DNA of 64,000 nt, taken from Larix kaempferi. Lineage: Eukaryota; Streptophyta; Pinopsida; Pinales; Pinaceae. Below, piece by piece: positions 24,201 to 36,841 of this stretch; position 1 is the stretch's first letter; every line of letters starts with the position of its first letter. The DNA lies in assembly GCA_027924585.1 (NCBI GenBank), contig BSBM01000261.1:5535501-5599500 (forward strand), given 5' to 3'. The notes below the pieces were generated by a model. It had not been told where the DNA came from, searched no databases, and saw only the letters and a list, made by a program, of their open reading frames with translations. The position numbers and the translations under genes are program-made.

Positions 24201-25653
24201 TCAGTTAATTTAATCTGCCTACCAGTTTAACATTTCATCTACTTTAAACTCTATCTCTCTGTACACGTCCAGCTTGGATCTTGGGAGAAAGGATGGAATA
24301 ATACAGTACCTTTCTTTTTGAACAATGATAATACAGTGATGACAATAATTTCTATAAAGATCGATTAGATTCAAATAACAAATAAAATAGAAGTATGGGA
24401 AGGTGGTTAAACAGAATGCATGATATTGGTTTCTTTTTGAAGAAATAACTGATGATCAGTAAACCCTATATGCTAACACCATGTCCACCTTCAGAAGTCA
24501 GAAAGGAAATTACTGTTATAGCTAGTTTTTGATATGTTGTTTCAGCATACAGAGTTGAACAGTATATTCAATGGATGTAGAGATTTAATTTGTAGCTACT
24601 AAAATATCTAGAAAATGAGATGCCTGGGAAATATAAATCTGTGCATGGGTGTCTCTCGGGGTTATGAAATTAGATGCATGTTAGGTTCTACTTGAAATGA
24701 ACAGATTTAATGCTACCTCTCTATGCTGGAGTACGATGAAGCCTCACGCATGGGGAAAAATGCAGACGAGTCATTTTATCAGTTAAGCAATTAAAATCAA
24801 ATCAGTATCTTAACATCTTACTGCTACTGATCATTAATAACATTTCCAGGCCAATTACTGAAAGGATTCATGTGATTGGAAACATAGAAAAAAAAATGTA
24901 GAACCTGAGTGTGGTAGGAGGAACAAATCACTCAAGAAGCCTGTTCCAACCAACCTTCTCCTAAACATCCAAGATGACTGCCTTAGGACCCCCGAGCCTA
25001 TCCACTGATCCACTAGGAGGAAGAAATTTCGGAAGCTTAGGATCTCTACTTGCAGTAGCAAGAAATTTATCCAGCCTTACAGGCTTAGTAGTCAATGGGA
25101 CCTGCACCAACACTTCTGGTTTGTCCTTCTCATAACATTTTGCAGACTTATACTTGCACTCTCCACAACCTCCCTATTCGAATCTCTCAGTCATCACCTG
25201 ATGCACATAAGGAAATGTTTCTGCAGAAAACATTGTAAGAGCTCCCTGATCAATTCGAATTGCCCTTTATAGGTTGCCTAGGTCTTTTTTGTAATTAACT
25301 GGTCATTAGTGAGCTACCTGCTCACCTCCCTCCACCTGGAGGGGAAAATGCCACAAAATTAGGGGGATTTGTCCCATACCAACAACTAATGGTAGAGTTC
25401 AAATGCTGCCATCTGTCCCAAGCCTTCCAGCAGCTTCCATTCCTCCTAGTGGGCCAGTGAACACTCTTGTAACAACTTTCTTGAGTGTTTGTCTCCCATT
25501 TTTATTTATTAAATAATAATAATGATTCATTATATTCATCTTTGACCTAATTTGGTCATAATTACAAAAATTGTAATTATAATTTAACACAAAGTATTTT
25601 GCAAAAAGGATAATAATAGAAAATAATTATTCCCAAAATTTGGGTAGGTGACA
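21263..25653 (-). repeat. 3' LTR of the 13.6-kb gypsy element
   Basis: 4,391 bases, forward reading TGTAACATCC to GGTAGGTGACA. It is matched along its full length by 30499-34885, with long identical stretches (for example around 23470-23610 against 32705-32845) and scattered substitutions and small indels. Short open frames inside it (22543-22761, 22736-23050, 24855-25061) show no recognised domain and are partly broken in the partner LTR. Confidence 0.95.
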
Positions 25654-25669
25654 TACACCCCCCTTTAAG
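25654..25669 (-). promoter_or_regulatory. Polypurine tract
   Basis: The reverse strand reads AAAGGGGGG within CTTAAAGGGGGGTGTA, immediately before the 3' LTR. This is the expected plus-strand primer. Confidence 0.75.
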
Positions 25670-25689
25670 CCTCAACATCGTCCTCAATG

Positions 25690-28600
25690 TTGCTTTATTC
25701 ACTCCTTGAGTGTTCCTGGAACAGAGTTGGGTATGCAGTCCACATACTACTCTCCAACTCCTAGGTTGCCTCTGCCGGGCTAAAGTGCTTCCATTGCACT
25801 TTTACTTGGCCAACGGTGCGGTTCCGGAGTAGAGTTTCTTTCCTTGCGAGAATACAGTCCGGTTCCACTGGAAAATCGCCGCCTTGTTCCACCTTAACAT
25901 TATTCCAATTTACAACATGAGTAGGATCATGCACATATTTATTTAAAAAAGAAATGTGAAAAACATTATGGATTTTGAGGTTTGAGGGTAAGGCTAATTG
26001 ATATGCCACAGGTCCAACTCTGGACAAGATTTCGAAAGGACCACAATACCTGGGTGCCAGTTTGGCACAGCTTCCCAATTTCAATGAACTCTTTTTCAGC
26101 CTTACCTTAAGAAAAACATGTTCACCAACCTGGAACTCTTTATGAGTCCTTTTAAGGTCTACTTGACTTTTTTGTCTATCCTGGGAAGCTTTAAGATTTC
26201 CTTGTACTTGCTTCACGATTAGTTCTAATTCCTGCAACGATTTGGGCCCTAAAGTGACTCTGCTAACCGGATCACTCCATGAAACTGGTGTGTTACATTT
26301 TCTACTGTAAAGAATTTCAAACGGGCTAAGCTTGGCTGAAGCATGGTAGTGATTGTTATACACAAACTCTGCTAGATGCAAGTAGTCTTCCCACTTGCCA
26401 GGTTGATCCTTAACATACATTCTGAGCATGTCTTCCAATATTTGGTTCACCCTTCCGGTCTGTCCGTCTGTTTGCAGATGAAACGCGGTGCTGAAATTTA
26501 AGGTGGTATTTAACCCCTTGAACAAAGACCTCCAAAAGTTACATGTGAACTTTGAATCTCGGTCTAAAACTATTACCTTGGGTATCCCATGCAGTTGGAA
26601 AATCTGCTTCATAAAAATTTCTGCGATATTAGGAGCTTTATGGGTAGTTTTGATAGGGATAAAATGGGCTGCCTTGCTAAGTTTGTCTACTACCACCATG
26701 ATGGAGTCGTGCTGTTTTTTATTCTTTGGTAACCTAGTGATGAAATCTATACTTATGATTTCCCATTTTCAGCTGGGTATAGGCAAGGGCTGTAGCAATC
26801 CAGCACTATGCTGATGTTCCACCTTCACTTTTTGACAGTCAAAACACTTAGCTATATATTCTGATACTTCATCCTTAATTTTGGGCCAATAGTACTCTTT
26901 CCGTAGCATTGTGATGGTCTTCTGATAACCTGGATGGCAAGAGTAGTGGCTTTTGTGCATCTCATCCAAAATCATAATCTTTACTGCCGGTACGTTTGGT
27001 ACATACAATCTATTTTTGTACAGCAGTAAGCTGTTTTCCTTCAAACTGAAATCTGTTATAGAATTTTCAGAATTGTTTTTTGTTGTCCTTTCCTGTAATT
27101 TTCTGTATTCCTCATCCTCTTTAACTCCCTCAAAAATCTGTTTCTCCAAATCTGTTGCGTATGTGTTGATGGCTGAAATAAAATGTATCCTTGCATTACG
27201 ACTTAACGCATCAACAACTTTATTCTCCTTCCCCTTAATGTGACGAATTTCAAAATTATACTCACTCAGAAAAGTTATCCATCTAGCTTGCCTGGCATTC
27301 AAATTTGTCTGATCTAATAAATATTTCAGTCCCATATTATCTGTCATTAAGGTACATTTTCTGCCAATAAGGTGGTGACGCCACATTTTCAAGGCATGAA
27401 TTAATGCTAACAATTCTAGATCGTAGGTGGAATAGTTCTTCTCATGTATTTTTAGCTTTCTTGATTCATAGGCTACAACATGTCCCTCCTGTGTTAGGAC
27501 TCCTCCAAGTCCATCATTGCACGTGTCTGTACAAACTACAAAATCTTTATTAGGATCTGCAATCCTCAAAATAGGCGATGTAGTCAGCAATTCCTTTAAC
27601 TTTGTAAAACTATCCGCACACTTTTGATCCTAGACAAACTTCTTTCCATTTTTCTGTAGCAATGTTATGGGGTTTGCAATCCTTGAAAACCCTTCAATGA
27701 ATTTTCTGTAATAACCAGTAATGCCCATAAATAATTGCACATCCGTCACATCTTTAGGAACTAGCCATTCATTAATGGCCTTTATCTTGGCGGGGTCAAC
27801 CGAAATCCCTTCCTCAGAGATTATGTGTCCTAAGTACTGAATATTGTCTTTGTAAAAATCACATTTACTGAACTTAGCATACAGCTGGTGCTCCCTCAGA
27901 ACTTGCAGAATGATTTGTAAATGTTCATCATGCTCCTCCTTGTTATTAGAATATACTAAAATGTCATCGATAAACACAACTGCAAACTTATCTAAGTATT
28001 TGTGCAGAATTTTGTTCATCAAACACATAAATACAACAGGGGAATTAGTCAATCCGAATGACATGACAACGAACTCATAGTGCCCATAATGAGTTCTAAA
28101 GGCTGTTTTGAAAATATCTTCATCCTTCACACGAACCTGATGATATCCGACCATAAATCAATCTTCGAGAATACTGTTGCTCCGCGTAGCCGGTCAAATA
28201 GATCGTTAATGTGCGGTAGCGGGTACCTATTCTTGATCATCATTTTATTCAGTTGACGATAATCTATGCAAAGTCTTAGGGTACCATCCTTCTTCTTAAA
28301 AAAAATGACCGGTGCTCCCCAAGGAGACACGCTGGGTCTTATGTATTTTTTTATCGATAAGCTCCTTCAACTGAGATTTTAACTCATTCAGCTCTAGTAT
28401 ATTCATCCGGTATGTAGCTTTAGAATTTGGTATTGCACCTGGTATTAATTCAATAGTAAAATTCAGGTCTCTTTTGGGAGGTAATTCTGGGATCTCTTTA
28501 GGAAAAATGTCTTAGAAATCCTTTAAGACAGGTATGTCCTCTATTTTCAGTTTGTCCTCCTTATCACTCAACTCATCATGCACCGCATTTACTGCAAACA

Positions 28601-28860
28601 TCTGACAACCTTTTCTGATTTCCCTTCTTACTTGCATGGCTGAAATCTGCCTAATGGATGTTTTCCTAGGGATGCCTTTTACTTCTGCTGTCTTTTCTTC
28701 ATCATCCAGGCAAATGAAACTTTTCTCATAACAATTCAGAATGACACGATGGGTTTCTAACCAATCCATACCGATTAGGATGTCATATGATCCCAATGGA
28801 AAAATATTTATCTTAACCTGCCTTGTTAGTTGATTCATAGATAAAACACAATTTTCCACA
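25690..28860 (-). pseudogene. Pol of the 13.6-kb gypsy element: protease tail, RT, RNase H, integrase, chromodomain-like tail
   Basis: Pieces in order: protease tail YDILIGMDWLETHR (28859-28512); [18 protein letters not shown] and [10 protein letters not shown] (28330-28127); RT continuation [12 protein letters not shown] with the catalytic pair (28154-27630); RNase H CTDTCNDGLGGVL (27590-) and the HHCC integrase start HPGYQKTITMLRKEYYWPK; and integrase core with DKLSKAAHFIPI, VIVLDRDSKFT and DGQTGRVNQI (26699-25761). The residue at the usual catalytic Glu of DGQTE is Gly. The tail KETLLRNRTVGQVKVQWKHF resembles the chromodomain of Tekay-type elements. I count stops near 28513, 27633, 26768 and 25760, and frameshifts near 28345 and 28150. 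Confidence 0.9.
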
Positions 28861-30352
28861 AATCAGAAACCTTTCTTTTTGTTCTTGTCGCTAATCTAAC
28901 TAACCAGCATTTATCGAATTTTTCTGTTTTCAAATCGAGACTTTCTACAACAACCGGTGATATATAACTTAGACTAGCACCAGGGTCAATTAAAATAGAA
29001 ACTGGGTGGTTTTGCAACATACCTTCAACCTCTACCATTGAGACTTGGTGTTTTGCTTTCCGGTTGTCTAATGATGCACTAATTTTGGGCACTTCTCTTG
29101 CCACACCTCCTACAGTAGCTTCAAAATTTATGGAATGAATATGGTTGGCTGTCCATTTCTTGAGGGGACAATCTGAGGCATAATGAGGTCCTTGGCACTC
29201 AAAGCATTTTATAGGTGGCTTCTGTTCATTGGTCCTGACAACATTGGGGACATTTCTGGGTGCTGTAAATTTCTGCTGCTGATTATTTCTGTTCTCTTGA
29301 AATTTTCGATTCTGAAAATTTTTCCTCTGGAAACCGGAATTTCCACCATATCTGAAATTTTTCCTTTTCTGTTCAAAATTACTGGGTTTTGGGTTTTTCC
29401 AGCTAGGTACCCCTTCTCTTTTCTTATTCTGGTCAAAGCAAAAAGTTGCTTTCCTCATGGCTTCTTCTAGTGTCTTAGGGTTATCGTACTCTATTCTGTC
29501 CTTGATGTTGAAAGGTAGACAACTTAGGTACCTATGGACCTTCGGTTTTTCTTCCACCATATACGGCACATACCTTAGCAAACTTAAAAACTTGCTGTTC
29601 AGTTCTTTCATGTTCATCGTTCCTAGTTTTAGATCATATAATTCTTTGGGATTTTCTTCATAATACTGCTCAGATAATAATTTCTTCTTGAAATATCTTT
29701 TAAAAATACTCCAACTCACATCTCGGTCTTTTATGCCTTTTACCCTTTTAAAGTCTTGCCACCAAATATATGCCTTCCCGGTCTGATTATAAATTGCCAT
29801 CTTTTCCTTTAAGGAGTTGTAGATTTGAAAATACTTTTTCATGCCGGACAACCATGCTTCCGTTGTCTCTCCTTTCTCTGTCTCGCCATTGAAAGTTGGG
29901 GGTTTGATTTTCTTGAATTCACCAGATATCTGTTTGTACTGTTTATTTCTTTTTCTTTTTGGCTTGAAGTCTCCTTCACTACTGTCACTAGAGTAGTTAT
30001 ACTTCTTTTTATGTGGATGTTTGGCCATTCTTGATGACGTTGAGTTGCTGTTTCGCTCAGCTGTTTCTGTTTGCTTATCCTTGCCTTCATGAGGTAGCTC
30101 CTCAGTTTCGGAAGTATGTTCCAGTTCCTGTTCATATTTTGGATATTGGTCGAACAGTGCTTGCTTCAACTCCTCTTGTGTCCTCAGGATTCTTTCATTG
30201 TCCTGCTTTACTAACTGGATATTTGCTTTCAATTCTTGAAAAGCACGCAATAATTTTGATGAATCGTTACCCAGGTTGCCCTAGAATTGCTGTTCTGTAC
30301 TATGGCTGTTTGACGAAAATCTGCCCCTCATATGTTCAGTTGATCCTTCCAT
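28835..30352 (-). pseudogene. Gag-protease of the 13.6-kb gypsy element (one early stop)
   Basis: An ATG at 30352 opens the gag, with one early in-frame stop near 30282. The rest is a 470-codon open frame. In order it holds a Gln/Glu-rich coiled-coil start, a basic Lys-rich stretch, the retrotransposon capsid region (IKPPTFNGETEKGETTEAWL to about residue 280), a Gln/Asn/Arg-rich linker, a CCHC knuckle CFECQGPHYASDC at about residue 349, and a protease site ILIDPGASLSYIS at about residue 420. The catalytic D-[ST]-G is D-P-G. The frame shifts at the end into 28859-28512. Confidence 0.85.
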
Positions 30353-30481
30353 ATCTGTAAATTAAAAACAATTTTTTGTATACGACATAATAATTTAAAC
30401 TTGAGTTAGTGAAAAATTTCACAGTCATAAATTTTCTGTTTGCATGTTTCTTGGACCGTTTTTAGGCCTAGAGTTTGAACA

Positions 30482-30496
30482 TGAGCTCTGATACCA
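30482..30496 (-). promoter_or_regulatory. Primer binding site (initiator Met-tRNA type)
   Basis: The reverse strand reads TGGTATCAGAGCTCA two bases after the LTR end. TGGTATCAGAGC is the standard plant initiator-Met-tRNA primer site that starts minus-strand DNA synthesis. Confidence 0.9.
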
Positions 30497-30498
30497 CA

Positions 30499-33400
30499 TG
30501 TAACATCCCGAAATTTTCATAAAAATTTAAAATTTCTAAATCATCATTAAATGTTAATAATTGTAAAATGTGGAAATAATAAATGTTCAGTAAAGCAGTA
30601 ATTAATAATTAAGTCATATTGTAGAAACAACTTAACTGCTATGTTTTTTTTTACTGATGGTGTTTTGTGTTAGTGACACGTCATGAATCCAAATAATGAT
30701 TACGACGTTTATTTATATGCTTGAATGATTGAAATTTGATACATTTGGAAAACAGAGTTCTCCTCGCCAAGGTACCGACAGTTTAAATTTATGGATGATG
30801 ATGAAAGGGGTCCCACGAGGTGCCTCGAGGCTTACTTAGCTATTCAGCTAAAGCATTGTACCCGTCCTTCAAGCGCAGATTCGTAGGTAAGAGATAGTGA
30901 TAATTTTAGAGTGTTTAATAACCATTACAAAAATGAAAACTGCCAGTGCTCCGATGCTATAGGTATGGTTTCCTTTCAATTTTCGTAAGAAGTGACTTGA
31001 CTAGCTCAAAAGATGCAGAAGTCGTAAGTTTTTGAGTGTGGTCATTATTAGTTTTCTGCATTTAAGAGTTTATGGCTTACCTTGTTACCATTCCATGAAT
31101 GACTTGCGGCTTTTAAAATAATCTTTTATAGTTTTCGACTTGTGAAATAACTATTGCAAAAAACATGGTCCTATGCCACAGTAGTGAGGGTGACAAGGTG
31201 ATTCTAAGTCTTTTAATACCTAAGCAATTATATTGGTAATGTAATATACATTATTACCCTACCATTCAATTTATGCGATGGTTCTTATGTGGCAACTATA
31301 CCCTAAAGGGTGTAATCCTTTAAATTTATGACATGAGCAAGCTTGATGAGCTTTAATAATAAGTGGGGCGGAACCTATCCATACCTTAGGTATCGAATGT
31401 GACCTAGGTTGATTTGTTATGCTATGAGTGCACTTATATTGACTTAAGTAGAACCTACTAATTCTTTTATGCATACTACCGATATATACTTTGACCTTGG
31501 TTATGGTTGTAAAGTAAATGTGATACCCGTCGCTCCTATGGTTGGCAGGTGGGTATGATGGTGTGATAAATGTCTGGCGTATGAGTTAAAGGCATCGTAA
31601 ATGAATTGGTTTTTGCAATTAAGTTTCTAGCTACCGCATTAATGGAATTATTACGTGAATGTTATAGTGGATAACCAGCATGTGAAAAGATTCACCAGTG
31701 CTGAGTTGTAACATGCCTCCTGCCTTGGTGTCGACTGAGTTGGCGAAGTCGTGGAATAGTAAGTAGATGGGTGATTAATGCTGCAGCTACCATTCACCAA
31801 CTTGGCTTATCGGTGGTAGATCTCCATCGTTGATTTGTGGTGCGTTGGGATTGTTGTGAACCCTAAACATAACCTTCAGGGCGTTGTAACGTTTTCTTTG
31901 GCATTTGTTTCGGTGGTAGGGTTTGGGGTGAGACCAACCGGCCGAGAGGCTCTTAGGTTTTGGTGTTTTTTTAGCCTCCCTCGGGTTCAAACCTGAGACC
32001 TGCAACAATCTTCAACCTGCAAGTTAATATGATCAATAAGGGGCCGAGTCCGGAAAAGAATAGTGCAGCAACCATAGGATTGGATGAGTGCATCCCTTCG
32101 GTGGCGTTATAGTAACTTAAAGGTCTGTAGTTTCAGAATCGGGTTTGAAATTTTCGCAAGTGTTGACACATTATTCCCTCCAAGTTGGGTCTTTCTCCTT
32201 CAAGGTGGATGGATGGCTTCGTCCTTCTTCTGTCGACGACGCAGGTACAGTGTTGTTTGAATAACTTAGAGTTTTCCTTGTGCATGCATCGGCATTTTGT
32301 GAATATTGTTTAACCCTGAGCATGTTTTGCTTATCAGGTTAGCTCTCGGAGAATAGTGGTATGCCTGGAATGTTTGACGGGGAAACTACAGCGTAACCAC
32401 CGGTAAGCGTCGGTGGTACACCTACCTCGTGGTTCTCCTGGATTCAGACTTTAGTCGACAGTTGTGAGTGTCGGCAGGGTTTGGAAATGTGTTTTCTCGG
32501 TAGTGGATTTTGCCTCGCCTGCAACGTTTGGGAGATCATTACTGCTGGGGTTTTAGTTTAGCGTAGATGATGTAAATATTTCTAAAATGTAAGACCAGCC
32601 ATGCCTCGACTCTGTGAAATCGATAGGGTTGAACCTTCAATGTTTGCAATGAATTTTTACAGTATTTAAACATTTAATTTATAGTTTTTACACTTCTAAT
32701 TCGATGATGGAAGCAAATGTTGAACTGTAAGGAAAAGAAAATGTTGACTATGGTTTGTCTCGGCAATTAGCTGTGTAGTGTGAAAATGGATTTTGAATGA
32801 AACAATCAACAAACAAAAAGAAGGGTTTTCTGTAAGATGCCACGGTCCGATTTTAATCAAATGGAAACTCTCAGTGCTAGGGTTTAACGTTACGTAAAGT
32901 GTCTTAAAATCAGATTTTCAAATTGGCTTTCTAAAAGAATGAAAGGCATGTTTTAAGTGTTTAACCAATGGATGGCTATAAGCCGATAATGGAATACCTA
33001 GCTTACAATACATCTATGCATATTTTGAGTTTAGCAGTTAATAAAAGGGTGTTGGTTCAGTTTGAATACCACTGTGTGTGATGTTAAATCCTATCCCGTC
33101 GATGATAATGCAAGAATGGAGTTCTAAAATGAAAAGTGTTGGGCTGTAATGACGTTTACATGCAAGAACAACAGTTCTATTTCTATAGTTAGAATACCTA
33201 TGATAATTTTATGAAATGAACACGCTTGATTTTTCAGCTGTTAAATGTTTGTAAATGTTAATATGGCAAGAATAGATAAAACCGTGGTTTTGGTGTATAG
33301 ATGCAGTATTTTACTCTGTCAGTTGATAAAATAATTTCTACCCCTTTTTTATTTAAGAACATGCTATTCTGTGATTTAAATTTTGCTATGTATAGTTGAT

Positions 33401-34885
33401 AATACAAAAAGAAAGAAATTTACAGAGTATTCGTCAGTTAATTTAATTTTCCTATCAGTTTAACATTTCATCTACTTTAAACTCTATCTCTCTGTACACG
33501 TCCAAATTGGATCTTGGGAGAAAGGATGGAATAATACAATACCTTTCTTTTTGAACAATGATAATACAATGATGACAATAATTTCTATAAAGATCGGTCA
33601 GATTCAAATAACAATTAAAATAGAAGTATGGGAAGGTGGTTAAACAGAATGCATGATATTGGTTTCTTTTTGAAGAAATAACTGATGATCAGTAAACCCT
33701 ATATGCTAACACCATGTCCACCTTCAGAAGTCAGAAAGGAAATTACTGTTATAGCTAGTTTCTGATATGTTGTTTCAGCATACAGAGTTGAACAGTATAT
33801 TCAGTGGATGCAAAGATTTAATTTGCAGTTACTAAAATATCTAGAAAATGAGATGCCTGGGAAATATAAATCTGTGCATGGGTGTCTCTCGGGGTTATGA
33901 AATTATATGCATATTAGGTTCTACTTGAAATGAATAGATTTAATGCTACCTCTCTGTACTGGAGTACGATGCATCCTCATGTATGGGGAAAAATGCGGAG
34001 GAGTCATTTTATCAGTTAAGCAATTAAAATCAAATCAGGATCTTAACATTTTACTGCTACTGATCATTAATAACATTTCCAAGCCAATTACTGAAAGTAT
34101 TCATGTGATTGGAAACACAGAAAAAAAATGTAGAACCTGGGTGTGGTAGGAGGAACAAATCACTCAAGAAGCTTGTTCCACCCAACCTGCTCCTAAATAG
34201 CCAAGTTTCCTGCCTTAGGACCCCTGAGCCTGTCCATTGATCCACCAGGAGGAAGAAAGTTCGGAAGCTTAGGATCTCTACTTGCAGCAACAAGAAATTT
34301 ATCCAGCCTTACAGGCTTAGTAGTCAATGGGACCTGCACCACCACCTCTAGTTTGTCCTTTTCATAACATTTTGCAAAATTATACTTGCACTCTCCACAG
34401 CCTCCCTATTTGAATCTCTCAGTCATCACTTGATGCACATGAGGAAATGTTTTTGTAGAAAACATTGTAAGAGCTCGCTGCTCAATTTGAATTTCCCTTT
34501 ATAGGCTTCCTAGGTCTTTTTTGTAATTAACTAGTCATTAGTGAGCTACCTGCTCACCTCCCTCCACCTGGAGGGGAAAATGCCACAAAATTTGGGGGAG
34601 TTGTCCCATACCAACAGCTAATGGTAGAGTGCAAATGTTGCCATCTGTCCCAAGCCTTCCAACAACTTCTATTCCTCCTAGTGGGCCAGTGAACACTCGT
34701 GCAACATCTTTCTTGAGTGTTTGTCTCCCATTTTTATTTATTAAATAATAATAATGAGTCATTACATTCATCTTTGACCTAATTTGGTTATAATTACAAA
34801 ACTTGTAATTATAATTTAACACAAAGTATTTTGCAAAAAGGATAATAATAGAAAATAATTATTCTCAAAATTTGGGTAGGTGACA
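30499..34885 (-). repeat. 5' LTR of the 13.6-kb gypsy element
   Basis: 4,387 bases, partner of 21263-25653. In the reverse orientation it begins TGTCACCTACCC and ends GGGATGTTACA, followed by two bases and the primer site. It should hold the promoter for gag-pol transcription. I could not single out one convincing TATA box. Confidence 0.95.
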
Positions 34886-35605
34886 CCTTCATACCTTAAA
34901 TGGGAATTTCCCTACTAGGGAATGGTCCATTAAGGAAACCATCTTCTCCATCCCAATGTCATTTCCCAACACCATTGACAACTTTGCATCCAAAAGTCTA
35001 CACACCTTCTGGGACCTTCAATGTATTGCCTTAGAACCTACTAGCTTAAGGGTTTTCCTTCTATCACTTTGACCCTTAGCTCCTTCGATATTCTTTGGGA
35101 AGTCACACTGTACTAGCAAACATGAAGCAGAAACCATAGGCTCAGGTACCTTACCTCCTTCTTGATTCTATGGGATGTCACACTTGGTTGGAAAAAAGAT
35201 AGCAAAAAACTCCATCTTAGATTCCTTATCCTCTTAATGAATTGAGATTGGAACACAAGCATGTGGAATGACATCAACATGAGGAGACCAAGCTAGACCC
35301 TCCTCTGTAACCAACAAAAGCTCGTTCATAAAGGAATTAAAAACTACATTCCATCTATCATCTAAACCTTTTGTCTGATCAAACGACACCACCAGCTCCA
35401 CTTTAGTACCTTCTTCAATGTTGGCCTCCCAGTCTAATATAAAAAACCCACTTTTCACATATGATGCAACTTGAAAATCCTTCACACTCTCCAGAATTTA
35501 TTTGTAATCTTCATCAGTAGAGAAAAACCATTGAGAGTACCACAGGTCCTCATCACCATAGTCAAAAGCATCCTTCCTCACAACCATAGAGTCCGCTCCA
35601 GTCTT
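34886..35605 (-). pseudogene. LINE-1 ORF1, N-terminal part
   Basis: This is reverse-strand coding potential with weak similarity to plant LINE ORF1 N-termini. The open stretch 35485-35234 (MKDFQVASYVKSGFFILDWE) continues with stops to KMVSLMDHSLVGKFPFKV immediately before 34886, which is the start of a DUF4283-type domain. The rest of that domain lies across the inserted gypsy element at 21262. Upstream, near 35600-35650, the sequence becomes A-rich leader without recognisable protein. ORF1 proteins bind LINE RNA. This half is separated from its partner by 13.6 kb. Confidence 0.6.
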
Positions 35606-35650
35606 AGATGAGTTAACAAACCCTAAACCTTAACCTACAAACGAGAAACC

Positions 35651-36205
35651 CTAACATGCAGAAAAAGAGTCCATCCTCAACCCAAACATAAATTTAATTT
35701 ACATTATAACATTAATTTCATTTCTCGATTTCTGTTCTTAAAAAAAATTATTTAATTAATAAATATAAATTTTTGTGTACTAGGGGAATCAACAACTGGG
35801 ATGGGGATGGTACTTGAGTGACACAGGGTACTGGGGTCCAATCCCATCCGCTATGGATATATCCCTAGGTGCACCCACACAACCTACAAGCATGGGGCAT
35901 GGGTAAGTTGGGGTTATTTGAACTTGTGACCTCTATTACAATATATCATCTCATTTTCAAGTGAATTGCCAGTTAGGGTACACCCCTACGGGCTATTAAT
36001 AAATATAATTTTAAAATGATGTATTCTTTACATTTTTTTATTTATGCATATAATTCCGCTAACAAGTAAATCAAACATTCATAGGTATTTGAACTAGACA
36101 ATTGAAAGATATTACACATTGGGATGCTTACACTTAATGTTTGCAATTTCCTAAAGAATGTAATCATTTCACTTTATTTATGGTGCATGATTTTAAATTG
36201 CAATG
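35651..36205. other. Spacer between LINE-1 5' end and hAT copy 2
   Basis: I see no gene. It contains an A-rich leader-like part, a moderately GC-rich stretch (35785-35995) with AACTTGTGACCTC that weakly resembles SINE or tRNA-derived sequence, and AT-rich DNA to the hAT copy. Nothing can be assigned firmly. Confidence 0.4.
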
Positions 36206-36841
36206 CTTGCATTCTCTAGTTTTATCATATTTAATATGACATTTCTCCATATATTTCTCATGAATTATTTATATGTAAAACAAACCAACTTATAAAGAAG
36301 AAATGTCTCAAACCAGTCGACCTAAAAAACATGGAAGACAAATGACACTTGTTGATGCATTTAAATTGAACCGACAAGACACAAATAGTGAATAAAATGT
36401 TGATTTTTGAGCTTGAGATTAATATTGAAGAAGAAGGTCCCCCAGAAAAGAAAGGAAAAGGGGTAGCTCCTAAATTTCATTCAAACATGGATGAAATTTA
36501 ATACACAAATGGCCATATCCTATAATAGGTCCAAATGGGGAAGAGCCCATCAAGTGTGCATGGTGTCTCAAATTCAAAGGAGAAACACCAAATGCAAGGG
36601 GAGGCGTTAGTACAATCCAATTAAGTGGATTAAATGATTATGCTATTTCTCAGGCTCACAAGTGTTCAATTCAACTATTCTAAAGTGAATCAAGGAAATC
36701 ATGTTTACCCATCACCAAATATGTTGAGCTCATGGTAGATGTTGAGAGATATAGAATGATTAGTGTTGTGGAAACCATGCACTTTGTTGTTATCAAAGAT
36801 TTACCTTTAAAAGTGTATAAGGACTTATGTGACTTGCATAG
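36206..36841 (+). pseudogene. hAT copy 2, 5' part with BED finger
   Basis: Matches 10126-10750. The start ATG at 36303 reads SQTSRPKKHGRQMTLVDAFK without the early stop present in copy 1, then breaks at TGA near 36392. The finger region KCAWCLKFKGETPNAR lies near 36560, followed by the His-containing segment. The copy stops at CATAG (36837-36841), where the chromovirus is inserted, and resumes at 55868. This gives the N-terminal DNA-binding half of a transposase that is dead here. Confidence 0.75.

Larger units (their letters stand above)
21263..34885 (-). mobile_element. Full-length reverse-strand Ty3/gypsy chromovirus-like element with 4.4-kb LTRs
   Basis: Two long direct repeats (21263-25653 and 30499-34885) flank gag and pol on the reverse strand. 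Both LTRs have TG...CA ends. The primer site and polypurine tract sit at the expected inner edges. Flanks are ACTTC (21258-21262) and CCTTC (34886-34890), a target duplication with one mismatch. Pol order PR-RT-RH-INT plus a chromodomain-like tail places it with Tekay/Del-type chromoviruses, a group known for long LTRs (family assignment is inference). It sits inside LINE-1 ORF1. Confidence 0.9.
14041..35650 (-). mobile_element. LINE-1: reverse-strand plant LINE, split by two LTR elements
   Basis: Reading leftwards from about 35650 the order is ORF1 (DUF4283-type domain and zinc knuckle), AP endonuclease, reverse transcriptase, zf-RVT-like region and RNase H, ending near 14041. This is the typical plant L1-type LINE layout. 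It is interrupted at 21263-34885 by a gypsy element and at 16458-17868 by a solo LTR. Both interruptions fall inside reading frames that rejoin when the insert and one target duplication are removed. Without inserts it is about 6.6 kb, a normal length. Many stops show it is old. Confidence 0.85.

Noticed and set aside
35785-35995. Possible SINE
   Set aside because: AACTTGTGACC is only a weak box B-like match and neither box A nor target duplications are visible.
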